Part shown: positions 8,687 through 18,500 of the stretch, one piece after another | How the letters are laid out: each line of letters starts with the position of its first letter | Numbering within the stretch: the stretch's first letter is position 1 | Assembly: GCA_029262855.1 (NCBI GenBank) | Contig: JAJCYP010000031.1 | Coordinates: 1 to 42,980, forward strand | Direction: 5' to 3' | DNA length: 42,980 nt | From: Bacteroidota bacterium | Lineage (GTDB): Bacteria; Bacteroidota; Rhodothermia; Rhodothermales; UBA10348 | Translations under genes and position numbers: made by a program | The notes under the pieces: generated by a model | Databases searched by the model: none | What the model was told of the DNA's origin: nothing | What the model saw: the letters and a program-made list of their open reading frames with translations, nothing else

Positions 8687-8721
8687 TCCGCGACAAAACG
8701 CTGCTCGGCCTGGACGATGTC

Positions 8722-9390
8722 TTAGTAGGCCGAATAGCTCTCCAGAATCGGGAGCGCCTCGGTGAGTTCGTCCTGGGTGCAGTGCTGGTGCGCCAGGGGA
8801 AACACCACATTGTCCTCACGGAAGATGTGGAGGCGCAACAATTCCACCAGCGTCTTGCCCTGCTCGACGGCCGCCTCGAACACGATGGCGCGCGAGGTGT
8901 CGTCGGGTAACCTGGACGCCATTCCGAAGAAACTGAACGACACCGACGCCATCTGCATGAGTTGGATGTGGTCGTCCTCAAGCATGTCGATCGCCGTCTT
9001 CGGAAACGGCCCGGTACTGTGGGCTCCCTTCTCCAGCAGGTGCGGCTGAAGCAGCGGAAAAAGAACCTTTTCCTCCTTCAGATTGTGCTTGACAATGCTG
9101 CCGTCGAGGAACTCGTAGAACTCCTTCAGTCCGTCCAGGGCTTCCCGGCTGGGACCCTCCTCGCGCAGACCGTTCAAGACAGCCTCGAACTTGTTCACCT
9201 TCTCCTCGCAGGCCCGGTGCTCCTCCATGAACCGCTGAAGGAGCGGATGGATATCCTCATACGGGATGGTGTCAGTTTCGGGTGGATCAAAGGCGTCCGG
9301 CGGATCCATCGGCGAGTACTCCGGCTGGTCCGTTTTGACCGCGTTTACGTCCAGCGGATCGATCGTCTTCAGTTCCTTGAGCGGAATCAT
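8722..9390 (-). CDS. Hemerythrin-like HHE-domain protein
   Basis: A protein of 222 residues from the ATG at 9390; a GTG two codons upstream (9396) is equally possible, and neither has a clear ribosome site. After a Pro/Asp-rich leader of about 45 residues comes a four-helix HHE domain with candidate di-iron ligands His58 (MEEHRACEEK), His102 and Glu106 (KHNLKEEK), His141 (EDDHIQL), and His188 and Glu192 (LHIFREDN). Such proteins bind O2 or NO or repair Fe-S clusters. Placed 33 bp behind the narK-type gene at the end of the nar cluster, it may scavenge NO or sense O2 during nitrate respiration; that role is inferred. Confidence 0.85.
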   Translation of the reverse strand: MIPLKELKTIDPLDVNAVKTDQPEYSPMDPPDAFDPPETDTIPYEDIHPLLQRFMEEHRACEEKVNKFEAVLNGLREEGPSREALDGLKEFYEFLDGSIVKHNLKEEKVLFPLLQPHLLEKGAHSTGPFPKTAIDMLEDDHIQLMQMASVSFSFFGMASRLPDDTSRAIVFEAAVEQGKTLVELLRLHIFREDNVVFPLAHQHCTQDELTEALPILESYSAY

Positions 9391-9423
9391 GGTCACATTC
9401 GGTTGAAATCGGGCCGCAGCCTG

Positions 9424-10995
9424 CTAGCACGCGACGCCGGAATTCTTCCGGTCGTAGTAGTACCAATTCAGGCCCAGACATATAACGTAGTAGATGGCGA
9501 ACCCGTAGAGCGCATACTCGGCATGGCCGGCCCCGATCTGCTGCCCGAACACCCGGGGGATAATGAAGGCCCCGTAGGCCGCTACGGCGGAGGTCCAGCC
9601 CAGTACAGGACCTGCCTGGGACGGCTTGAAGATGTAGGGCACGCTGCGGAAGGTCGAGCCGTTGCCAATCCCCGTGGTCACGAACAAAATCAAGAAGAGG
9701 ATCAGGAAGGGTAGGAAGAAGTCTTCGGGCGCCGTGCTCTCGCGCGCCTGAACCACAAAATAGGCCACGCCGAGCGCGGCAATGATCATGGCGACGGTGG
9801 TCCAGTGGGTGACCTTGGATCCACTGCCCACCCTGTCAGAGACCCAGCCTCCCACCGGGCGCACCAACGAACCCACGAGCGGGCCGAGCCACGCGTACAT
9901 GAAGGGATTCGGAGCGTTCGGATTGAGGGTCCCATCTTGGAGCGTTCCGAATACATCCTGGATCAGCTTGGGGAACGCCGCCGAATAACCAATAAAGGAC
10001 CCGAACGTCATCGTGTAGATGATGGTCATGATCCAATTGTGCTTGTTGCCGAAAATGGCAAACTGCTTGTTCAGGTTCTCCTTCAGTTCACCGGGTGACA
10101 GGTACTTCATGAGCACAACCGTCAGTACGATCGTGATCGGAAGCACCAGCCACATATTCCAGCCCAGGCCCAGCAGCAGATAGAGTCCGACTCCCGCTGC
10201 CACGACTCCCAGACCGACCAGAAACAAGGTCTTCAACAGAGAGGCGGCTGTCTGATGGGACTTTGGCGAAACGTGCGCCAGGTTGTTCATGCCGAACCAG
10301 GCGGCAATGGCAGCGATTGCAATGAGCGGCACCCAAATGAAACCAGCGTTCTGGATCCACACCAGTGTCCCAGCTGCTGCATCACCCACGGCCTCCGGAA
10401 GCGGAATGCCTGCACCACCCAGAGCACCGAAAACGGCGAATCCCATCACGAAGGGCACAAGTACCTGCATGACGCTGACGCCCAGATTGCCGAGACCCGC
10501 GTTCAGTCCAAGCGACGAACCCTGCACCCGTTTCGGAAAGAAGAAGCTGATGTTGGACATCGAGGACGCGAAGTTGCCGCCCCCGAATCCAGACAGCGCC
10601 GCCAGGATGGCAAACGTCAAATACGGCGTGGTTGGATCCTTGAGCGCAACCCCGACACCCATCGTCGGGATCAAGAGCAACGCGGTCGTTGCAAAAACGA
10701 CATTCCGTCCACCACCTACTGCGATCAGGAAGGAATTCGGGATTCGGAGTGTTGCACCGGCCAGACCTGCGATGGCCGGCAGCGTATAGAGCAGCGCGGT
10801 GTGGGCCGCCGGGTCGGGATCGAAGCGGAAGCCCAGGCGCTCCATCTGGACTATGATGATGCTCCACATCAGCCATACGGCAAAACCCAGGAGCAGGCAG
10901 GGAATCGAAATCCAGAGATTCCGCTTGGCGATCCGGCTTCCGGTGGAGTCCCAGAAGGCCGGGTCTTCCACATTCCAGTCCTTCAGGCTAGCCAT
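9424..10995 (-). CDS. narK: NarK-type nitrate/nitrite transporter (second copy)
   Basis: A protein of 523 residues started at the ATG at 10995 (MASLKDWNVED). The longer frame to 11256 overlaps the preceding narK and is rejected. It is an MFS protein of the nitrate/nitrite porter family. The nitrate signature appears at about 150-190 as GFGGGNFASSMSNISFFFP followed by GLNAGLGNLGVS. It is longer than 12-span NarK: an extra hydrophobic pair around the middle (LFLVGLGVVAAGVGLYLLLG, then MWLVLPITIVLTVVL) suggests 14 spans. It follows the first narK by 46 bp. Two-NarK sets often combine nitrate/H+ symport with nitrate/nitrite exchange; which copy does which cannot be read from sequence. Confidence 0.9.
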   Translation of the reverse strand: MASLKDWNVEDPAFWDSTGSRIAKRNLWISIPCLLLGFAVWLMWSIIIVQMERLGFRFDPDPAAHTALLYTLPAIAGLAGATLRIPNSFLIAVGGGRNVVFATTALLLIPTMGVGVALKDPTTPYLTFAILAALSGFGGGNFASSMSNISFFFPKRVQGSSLGLNAGLGNLGVSVMQVLVPFVMGFAVFGALGGAGIPLPEAVGDAAAGTLVWIQNAGFIWVPLIAIAAIAAWFGMNNLAHVSPKSHQTAASLLKTLFLVGLGVVAAGVGLYLLLGLGWNMWLVLPITIVLTVVLMKYLSPGELKENLNKQFAIFGNKHNWIMTIIYTMTFGSFIGYSAAFPKLIQDVFGTLQDGTLNPNAPNPFMYAWLGPLVGSLVRPVGGWVSDRVGSGSKVTHWTTVAMIIAALGVAYFVVQARESTAPEDFFLPFLILFLILFVTTGIGNGSTFRSVPYIFKPSQAGPVLGWTSAVAAYGAFIIPRVFGQQIGAGHAEYALYGFAIYYVICLGLNWYYYDRKNSGVAC

Positions 10996-11041
10996 GCTGT
11001 TCTCGGGTTGGTGGGAGTTATCGACGCTCTGGGGTTTGGCT

Positions 11042-12550
11042 CTAGCTGGTTGACTGACCGGATACGCGCTCGATGCGGCGGAAGTGCTCCGGGTCGCGCT
11101 CGCGCTCCATGGACCGTACCACGTGGTGCAGCCACAACAGGCATGTGAGGGACAAAACGAACATGAACATCCAGGCGCTCGTCCACAGCCCTGTGCCTTC
11201 AAGGAGATAGCCGAACAGGATGGGGCACACGAAGCCTCCAAGGCCGCCCAACACACCTACCATGCCGCCGACCACGCCCACCTCTTCGGGGAAGTAGTCA
11301 GGGATGTACTTGTAGACACCTGCCTTCCCGATTCCCCATATGCTGCCGATCAGAATCACTAGAACGGCGAACACCCAGACGTTCGCCTGGAAGTAGATGG
11401 TGGTCACACCCTTTGCCAGCAATTGGCGTTTGGATACCTGGTCGCCAACCTGGACCACCGACTCCTGCCAGACTTCCTTGGTCGGGAAGATGAGCATTCG
11501 TTCGTCGATATTATCCAGTTTGCCCTGCGGCTGGAGGAGCGGGTATTCCACGTCTCCCACCGTGATTCCGGATGGGGAGACGGCGGTCACCACGCCCGTA
11601 CCTCTGGCCAGGATGCCCCGCCCCGGAGAGGTGATCTCCATCTGGGGGACGATGAGAAGAAAACTGATGACCACCGAGGCCCCGAAAACCCAGTACATCA
11701 CCTTGCGGGCGCCCCACTTGTCCGACATCCAGCCTCCGAACGCCCGAATCACTCCCGAGGGGAAGCTGAAGAGCGCGGCAAGGAATCCGGCTGTGACCAG
11801 GGGAAGGGCATACACGTTCACGAAGTAGGGCACCAGCCACTGCGAGAACGCCACAAAACAACCGAAAACCAGGAAATAGAAGAGACCGAATCGCCAGACA
11901 CGAACACTCTTCAGCGGCCTCAGGAGAGCCTTCAGGGTGGTGTCGGTCAGCTGGGGTTTCTTGTTCTCGGTGAAGAGCAGGAAGACAATGCCCGTCACGA
12001 GCAGCGCGACCGCGTAGATCTTGGGAAGCGTGCGCCAGCCTGCCAGATTGGTGCCGTTGTCTGTGAGCATGTTGAGCAGCGTCGGCGCCAACAGCGTCGT
12101 CAAGGCTGCACCGGCATTGCCCGCACCGAAGATACCCAGGGCCGTGCCCTGCCATTTCTTGGGGTACCAGACGGATGTAAACGCAATTCCGATGGCAAAA
12201 CTGACGCCTGTCAGGCCGAATCCGAAGCTGGCCGCCGCGAACGTGGCGTAGCTGTTCGCGAAGGACAGCAGGTACATCGGAATCGCGCAAAACAGAAGCA
12301 GGATACCGTACACCGGCTTCCCGCCGTACTTCTCGGTGAGGATTCCGGCCGGGAGTCTGAAGATGGCTCCCGTCAGGACCGGGATTCCCATCAGCCACCC
12401 GTATTGGACGGGGCCCCAGTCGAAAACCTGATTGTCAACCAGGAAGGTCACGAGCACCCCGTTCAGCATCCACGCCGCAAAGCAGATGGTGAAAGCGAAC
12501 GTGTTGAAGAAGAGGATCTTTCGGGACTTGCCGGTTACCGCATCCTGCAT
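11042..12550 (-). CDS. narK: NarK-type nitrate/nitrite transporter with periplasmic insert
   Basis: A protein of 502 residues, MFS fold with 12 predicted spans. Nitrate signatures are GTALGIFGAGNAGAAL (136-150) and GKAGVYKYIPDYFP followed by GVVGGMVGVLGGLGG (408-439). Residues about 305-386, between predicted spans 9 and 10, form a soluble insert of about 80 residues absent from typical NarK. By MFS topology this loop is periplasmic. It has alternating beta-type sequence and ends in VVQVGDQVSKRQLLAKG, which resembles the hairpin of biotinyl/lipoyl-like barrel-sandwich domains but lacks the modifiable Lys motif. The gene starts 25 bp after narI. It imports nitrate and/or exports nitrite for the Nar complex. 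Confidence 0.9.
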   Translation of the reverse strand: MQDAVTGKSRKILFFNTFAFTICFAAWMLNGVLVTFLVDNQVFDWGPVQYGWLMGIPVLTGAIFRLPAGILTEKYGGKPVYGILLLFCAIPMYLLSFANSYATFAAASFGFGLTGVSFAIGIAFTSVWYPKKWQGTALGIFGAGNAGAALTTLLAPTLLNMLTDNGTNLAGWRTLPKIYAVALLVTGIVFLLFTENKKPQLTDTTLKALLRPLKSVRVWRFGLFYFLVFGCFVAFSQWLVPYFVNVYALPLVTAGFLAALFSFPSGVIRAFGGWMSDKWGARKVMYWVFGASVVISFLLIVPQMEITSPGRGILARGTGVVTAVSPSGITVGDVEYPLLQPQGKLDNIDERMLIFPTKEVWQESVVQVGDQVSKRQLLAKGVTTIYFQANVWVFAVLVILIGSIWGIGKAGVYKYIPDYFPEEVGVVGGMVGVLGGLGGFVCPILFGYLLEGTGLWTSAWMFMFVLSLTCLLWLHHVVRSMERERDPEHFRRIERVSGQSTS

Positions 12551-12575
12551 GGCGGGGAGTCTCTTGCTATGAGGA

Positions 12576-13304
12576 TCAGGTGTTGCGCGGTCGGGTGACG
12601 GTCCAGCCTGACTCAGGGTCGCGGACCCTGTCCTTCCGCCAGTTCCAGATGACCAACTGGTAGGGGCGCCAGATATAGTGGAGGGGAACCACCAGCACGT
12701 GGACCAACCGCGAGAACGGAATGGCCAGGACGATCAGGAACGCGCCCACGATGTGGAGTTTGACTAGCCACGGCATCGCACTTACGGCGGCGATGTCCGG
12801 CTGGAAGGCAAAGATCGATCGTAGATACGGAGTCAGGGAGGCCGCGAACCACGAGGATCCCCATCGGAAATTCCACGCGATGAGGAGACCCAGGACTGTC
12901 TGGGCCATCAACAGCGAAAGAATCAATACATCCATGTAGCTGCTCACTGCCCGGATGCGTGCGCTGCCGACGCGCCGGATCATCAACATCGCCAGCCCCC
13001 AGAGAACAGAGAGCGCAAAAATGAAGGCGGCCACCTCGAGTACCAGAAGCCGAACCGGCTCACCATTCCACGCGAGTACGCTTCGCGGAAAGAGGAAAGC
13101 AATCAGGTGCCCTAGGAAGAGCATCATCACCCCCCAGTGAAATGGCATCGAGCCCCAGAAGAGTGTCCGCTTTTCCAGGAAGCCTGAGGAAAGCGACGAG
13201 TATTTGAATCTTGTGGCACGGTACCGGTAGATGGTTCCGCCCAGGAAGACGATGATCGCCACATAGGGAAGAGCCGTGAACAGGAAAGTGTCGAGCGGAG
13301 ACAT
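12576..13304 (-). CDS. narI: Respiratory nitrate reductase gamma subunit (cytochrome b)
   Basis: A protein of 242 residues with five membrane spans. It takes electrons from quinol and passes them through two b-type haems to NarH. Haem ligands are His56 and His66 (MPFHWGVMMLFLGHLIAF) and His184 and His202 (KLHIVGAF ... RLVHVLVVPL), matching the spacing in E. coli NarI (56, 66, 187, 205). The C-terminal tail is short and basic. It starts 12 bp after the narJ stop, preserving the classic G-H-J-I order. A single complete copy with no anomaly. Confidence 0.96.
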   Translation of the reverse strand: MSPLDTFLFTALPYVAIIVFLGGTIYRYRATRFKYSSLSSGFLEKRTLFWGSMPFHWGVMMLFLGHLIAFLFPRSVLAWNGEPVRLLVLEVAAFIFALSVLWGLAMLMIRRVGSARIRAVSSYMDVLILSLLMAQTVLGLLIAWNFRWGSSWFAASLTPYLRSIFAFQPDIAAVSAMPWLVKLHIVGAFLIVLAIPFSRLVHVLVVPLHYIWRPYQLVIWNWRKDRVRDPESGWTVTRPRNT

Positions 13305-13316
13305 GGAGATGGAGTT

Positions 13317-13982
13317 CTATTGTGCTTCCAGGACGATCTCGGTGCCAATGTTGCGAAGGAAGTCGGACGTAGGTTTGGGCTGCGCCGGCTCCTCGATCTC
13401 AAAGTCGGCCGCGAGCACCATGAACAACGCCGCCACGGGCTGACGGTAGATTCCGCCATAGTCCTCGGACCGATCGATCCAAGTCTTGTGATGCTTCTCG
13501 TACACGTTCCGCTTCTTGGCCGCCTGATCGGGTTCGAACTCGCGGATCACCTTGCGTAGCGCAGGCCCGACAATTCGCGCGACCAGCTCGTCGCGGAGGG
13601 CTTCATCGGTCATGAGCGGCAGCAGCCGCAGGACGTTTGGCAGATGATCGGCCAGCTCGTGCCCACATGGATTTCCGACCAGGCGGTGCTCCTCGTTTAG
13701 ATGCACCAGGACGGCTCCCCGTTTGTAGTCGTCTCCAAAGAGGACGTACCCCAAGTCAAGTGTGGTCACCGCCTGCACATCAAACGACCGGGTATACAAC
13801 TCCTCGAGCGTGGCCTGGTCGGCCGTTGATGCGAACTCCGTGAACGGCTTCAACTCGGCGGCGGCCTCAGGGTAGAGCTCTTCGAGAAGGCGCTGCGCCG
13901 CCTGGACACGCCCGGGAAACGTCGCATCCGGGTATCGAAAAAGCTCCGCCAGGACGGGATAGTGTTTCAGTTTGTTGTTCAT
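13317..13982 (-). CDS. narJ: Nitrate reductase molybdenum cofactor assembly chaperone
   Basis: A protein of 221 residues from the ATG at 13982 (MNNKLKHYPVLAELFRYPD); the in-frame extension to 14042 overlaps narH coding and is rejected. It is an all-helical TorD/NarJ-family chaperone that binds apo-NarG and guides molybdenum cofactor insertion and membrane attachment. The typical N-terminus (LAELFRYPD) and the central LYTRSFDVQAVTTLDLGYVL segment, containing the NarJ F(D/E)...SL-type motif, support the call. The NarH stop lies 1 bp upstream and NarI starts 12 bp downstream. Confidence 0.94.
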   Translation of the reverse strand: MNNKLKHYPVLAELFRYPDATFPGRVQAAQRLLEELYPEAAAELKPFTEFASTADQATLEELYTRSFDVQAVTTLDLGYVLFGDDYKRGAVLVHLNEEHRLVGNPCGHELADHLPNVLRLLPLMTDEALRDELVARIVGPALRKVIREFEPDQAAKKRNVYEKHHKTWIDRSEDYGGIYRQPVAALFMVLAADFEIEEPAQPKPTSDFLRNIGTEIVLEAQ

Positions 13983-13983
13983 A

Positions 13984-15534
13984 TCAGTTTCCGCGCGCGG
14001 GCTGCTCACGGAACCCAAATCCGACCGAACCCTTGGCGTCACCCGTAAAGTCCAGCATCTCGATCGCCTGCTCCCGGTGTGCTGGTGGAATGACGAAACG
14101 CTGATCGAACCGGGCCAGCGTACTCAACGTGTAGATCTCATCGGCCTGTTCAGGGGTGAGGTTTACATCCGCCAGCGTGGCCTTGACCTTGGCGGGCTTC
14201 ATGTCGCCCACCGTCACATCGCGCCGATGGATCCGAACGGCCATCAACTTCTTCAAGACCTCCGTCACCCGCGCTCCGTCACCGGCACCAAACATGTTGG
14301 CCATGTACTGAATCGGGAAACGCACCTGGTCTATCGTTCCCCACAGCTCCTCGGTGGAGGTATTGTAGAGCCAGTCGTCTTCCCACTTCTTGGCCATCGG
14401 CGCCATTTTGGACTTCTGATCGGCGGCCCTGGCCTCGCTGACCGATGCCATGACGGGCAGAAGCGGCGGCACGTAGAACAGCATCGGAAGCGTGCGGAAC
14501 TCGGGGTGCAGCGGCAGCGCCATCCCCCACTCTTTCACGAACCGATACACGGGTGATAGCTGTGCCGACTTGATCGTTGAGTCCGAAACCCCGTTGGCCT
14601 TGGCCGCGGCGATGATCTCCGGATCAAAGGGATCCAGAAGCATATCCAGCTGCCGGTCCACCAGTTCGTCCTCGGGGGCCGACGCCGCTTCCTGAATCCG
14701 GTCCGCGTCGTAGAGCATGACGCCCAGATACCGGATGCGACCCACACATGAGTGCATACACGCCGGGGCGTGTCCTGCCTCGAGGCGTGGATAACACAGA
14801 ATGCACTTCTCCGACTTGCCTGTCGACCAGTTGTAGTAGGACTTCTTGTAGGGACATGCAGTGACGCACATGCGCCAAGCGCGACACACCTTCTGATTGA
14901 TCAGAACGACCCCATCCTCACCCCGCTTGTAGATGGCGCCAGAAGGGCAGCTGGCCACACAGGCCGGATTGAGACAGTGGTTGCAGATTCTGGGCAGGTA
15001 GAAGAAGGCCATCTTCTCCAGTTGGAACATCGCTTCCTGCTCTGCCGGGGTCAGGTTGGCCAGGTTCGGATCCCGCCTAGCGAAGTCCGGCGTGCCGCTG
15101 AGGTCATCGTCCCAGTTCGGTCCCATCTTGATGTCGATGGGCTTGCCGGTGATCATGGAAACCGGCCTGGCCGTTGGCTGGTCGTCCTGAGCCGGCGACT
15201 CGATCAGATCGAGGTACTTGTAGGTAAACGGCTCGTAGTAGTCGTCGATTACCGGGAGATGCGGGTTGTGGAAGATGTTCAGCAGGCCGCGGAGTTTTCC
15301 GGCTCCGCGCAGCGTGATGTCCTGGCCCCGAGTCTTCCAGCCGCCCTTGTAGACGTCCTGGTCCTCCCACTTGGTGGGATAACCCGTCCCGGGTTTCGTC
15401 TCGACGTTGTTCCACCACATGTACTCGGCGCCCTTCCGATCCGTCCAGATGTTCTTGCAGGCCACAGAACAAGTGTGGCAGCCTATACACTTGTCCAGGT
15501 GGAACATCATGGAGATTTGTGCTCGGATGTCCAT
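13984..15534 (-). CDS. narH: Respiratory nitrate reductase beta subunit (Fe-S)
   Basis: A protein of 516 residues carrying four Fe-S clusters that wire NarI to NarG. Cysteine groups are C16-C19-C22-C26, C184-C187-C192-C196, C217-(W220)-C223-C227 and C244-C247-C259-C263. In the third group the second Cys is replaced by Trp (CRAWRMC), the known NarH substitution that gives a [3Fe-4S] cluster. The N-terminus MDIRAQISMMFHLDKCIGC aligns with other NarH proteins. It is preceded by a 65-bp gap after narG and followed 1 bp later by narJ. Cytoplasmic, complexed with NarG on the membrane. Confidence 0.97.
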   Translation of the reverse strand: MDIRAQISMMFHLDKCIGCHTCSVACKNIWTDRKGAEYMWWNNVETKPGTGYPTKWEDQDVYKGGWKTRGQDITLRGAGKLRGLLNIFHNPHLPVIDDYYEPFTYKYLDLIESPAQDDQPTARPVSMITGKPIDIKMGPNWDDDLSGTPDFARRDPNLANLTPAEQEAMFQLEKMAFFYLPRICNHCLNPACVASCPSGAIYKRGEDGVVLINQKVCRAWRMCVTACPYKKSYYNWSTGKSEKCILCYPRLEAGHAPACMHSCVGRIRYLGVMLYDADRIQEAASAPEDELVDRQLDMLLDPFDPEIIAAAKANGVSDSTIKSAQLSPVYRFVKEWGMALPLHPEFRTLPMLFYVPPLLPVMASVSEARAADQKSKMAPMAKKWEDDWLYNTSTEELWGTIDQVRFPIQYMANMFGAGDGARVTEVLKKLMAVRIHRRDVTVGDMKPAKVKATLADVNLTPEQADEIYTLSTLARFDQRFVIPPAHREQAIEMLDFTGDAKGSVGFGFREQPARGN

Positions 15535-15599
15535 GGCGGTCAGTTCTGATTCAGTTGTTGCTTGGAGACGACTTGCTTGGAAAGCGACACAGCGCTCGG

Positions 15600-18500
15600 C
15601 TAGAAAACCACCTTGTCCATCTTCTTGATCACGACGTGCGTGTCCCGGTTCACGGCGGTGGGGCCCCAGTAGTTGAAGTGGTACGTGAACTGGCCGTACC
15701 CACCGGCCAAGAGGTTCGGCTTCAGATGGATTCGGGTGAAGCTGTTGTGTCCACCGGCCCGTTTGTTGCCTCGTACCTGTGACTTTGGAACCGTCACCGT
15801 GCGCTCCGGCACGTGATAGACGATGCAGACGCCCCGCGGAATTCGCGTGCTCACCACAGCACGGGTGCAGAACACCCCATGGTCATTGAAGACCTCGACC
15901 CAGTCATTGTCCTTTATGCCGAGTTCCGCCGCGTCCTGCTCGCTGATCCAACATGGCTCACAACCACGCGAAAGCGTGAGCATGCGGAGATTGTCCATGT
16001 ACGTGGAATGGATATGCCACTTGCCATGGGGCGTCAAGCAGTTGAACACCCGGGCTTCGTTTGCCTCCAGGGTCTCGCGCAAGTCGCCGTAGACTTCGGG
16101 CTTCGGCGAAGGCTTGTAGGTCGGCAGATTCTCTCCAAAGGCCAGATACATCTCGTGGTCCTGGTAGAAGTGCTGCCGGCCGGTCAGGGTCCGCCAGGGC
16201 ACCAGCCGCTCGACGTTGTACGTGAAGGCAGAGTAGGCCCGCCCGTCGTGCATGAGGCCCGACCACAAGGGCGAGGTATTGTACCGCCTCGGCTGCGCTT
16301 GCAGGTCTGCGAAGTTGATCCGAACATCCCTGCTCCCGTGGCCGAGATCCGCCAGGGTCAGTCCCGTGCGTTTCTCCGCTTCCTCGTACGCTCGAACCGT
16401 CAACTCACCGTTGGTGAGCGAGGAAAGATGGAGCACCGCATTGGCCGCAGCCTTGTCTTCTCGGATGGAGGGGCGGACGGTGCCGTCCAGATTCTCCACG
16501 GGGAAATGAGGCGACGTGACCATCTCTTCAAACGTGTCGGCGCAGTCGTAGTGGTTCCCATGCGCGCCGAGTCCATTCTTTTGGATGTTGCCGCCCAGGG
16601 TCACGAATTTGTCGAATAGCTTGGTGTAGTCCCGGTCAACCACGGTAAGCTTGTGCATGGTCTTACCCGGGATGGCCTCGCACTCTCCCAGGTACCAATC
16701 CTTGACGGACGGCTGCGAAATTTCGGCCGCCGAATCGTGGGCCAGAGGGCTGGCAACGATGTCCTTCTGGGGCTCCGCCAGGTATTTCTTGGCCATCTCG
16801 GCCGTCGCCCTGGTTATCTCCTTGAAGATCTCCCAGTCCGACTTCGACTCCCAAACCGGCGCAATCGCGGCCGAGAGCGGGTGGATGAAGGAGTGCATAT
16901 CGGTACTGTTCAGGTCATCCTTCTCGTACCAGGATGCAGCCGGGAGAACGATGTCCGAATACAACGCCGAAGAATCCATTCTGAAGTTGAGGTCCACCAC
17001 CAGATCCATCTTCCCGGTAGGCGCGACATCGTGCCATTTGACCTCCTCGGTGGGCTCTTCGTGAATGTCCTTCCCGATGGCGTTCGAGTGCGTGCCCAGA
17101 TAGTGTTTGAGCAGGTACTCGTGGCCCTTCATGCTTCCCATGATGGCGTTGCCGCGCCAGATGTACCAGGTCCGGGGGAAGTTCTCTTCCGCCTCGGGAT
17201 CGGCAACCGCGTAGCCCAACTCTTTCGACTTGAGTTTCTTCAGAACGTAGGCCTCAATATCCGCGTCTGATTGGGCCCCGTTCTCAATCGCCTCCTGGCA
17301 GAGTTCGAGCGTATTCCGGTCGAACTGAGGATAGAACGGCATCCAGCCCATGCGGACCGCCTTATAGATCAGATCCGCGTGGTGACCACGTGTCCACTCG
17401 TTGTCTGGCGCGGCGTTGTACTTGGCAAAGTGCCCGTCGTAGCGGTACTGGCACGTGTTTATGTAATGCCAGATGGGCGCCTGCTGCAGACGCGGCGGCC
17501 CCTGCCAGTCCTTGGCAAAGGCGATGCTTCCCCACGAGTCCGACGGGGCCAGCTTCTCCTGACCCACGTAGTGGTTCAGGCCACCGCCGTTGCGTCCAAC
17601 GCAGCCGCAAAGCATCAAGGCATTGATGGCGGCGCGGTAGATGAGATTGTTGTGGTACCAGTGGTTGATGCCGGCACCGATAATCACCGAGCACTTGCCC
17701 TCGGAGGCCTCGGCGGTCTGCGCCCACTCCCGAGCAAACTGGACCACGGTGGCTGCATCGACGCCCGTGAATACCTCCTGCCACGCGGGGGTGTAGGCCG
17801 CGTCCTTGTCGGTGTAGTCTGTTGGGTAGTCACCGGCCAGGCCACGCCCCACGCCGTACTGCGCCATCATCAGGTCGAACACGGTCGTGACCGCGACGCG
17901 GCCATCGGCCGTATCCACGTAGCGGACCGGCACGCCTCTTTTACTGGTAGAATCGAGGCCAAACTCCACGAACTGGACCTGAAGCACCTCGTCCTCCCGT
18001 CCCAGATAAGTCAGAACTGGATCGTAGGGCGCGTCCGATTCGGCGTCCTCGGCCTTCATGTTCCAATTGCCCTGACGCTTGTCCCAGCGATGCCCTGCGC
18101 TGCCCTTGGGCATCACCAGCTCACCGCTGGCAGCGTCCTCATTCAGGAATTTCCACTCGCCGTTCTCCGAACCTGCGTACTTGGCTACCCGATTGGCCCG
18201 CAGAAGCTTTCCTGGTTTGAGGCCGTCTCCATCGCGTTCCAACTCCACCAGGTAAGGGCAGTCGGAGTATTTCTTGAGGTAACCCTCGAAGTAGGGCGTG
18301 CGGTTTTCGTGGTGGAACTCCTTCAGGATGACGTGCGAAACCGCCATCCAGTACGCACCGTCGCTGCCGGCGTGCAGCGGGACCCATTGATCGGCGTACT
18401 TCGCTACCTGATTGAAATCGGGTGCAAAGACCACCGCCTTGGTGCCGTTGTGCCTGGCCTCCGCAAAGAAATGGCAATCCGGCGTTCGCGTCATGTTGAG

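Noticed and set aside
7624-8910. 428-codon plus-strand open frame
   Set aside because: Antisense to the M2 peptidase and running into the hemerythrin gene; no domain pattern.
11423-12598. 391-codon plus-strand open frame rich in charged residues
   Set aside because: Antisense to narK, a membrane protein; the charged composition is the expected complement of hydrophobic codons.
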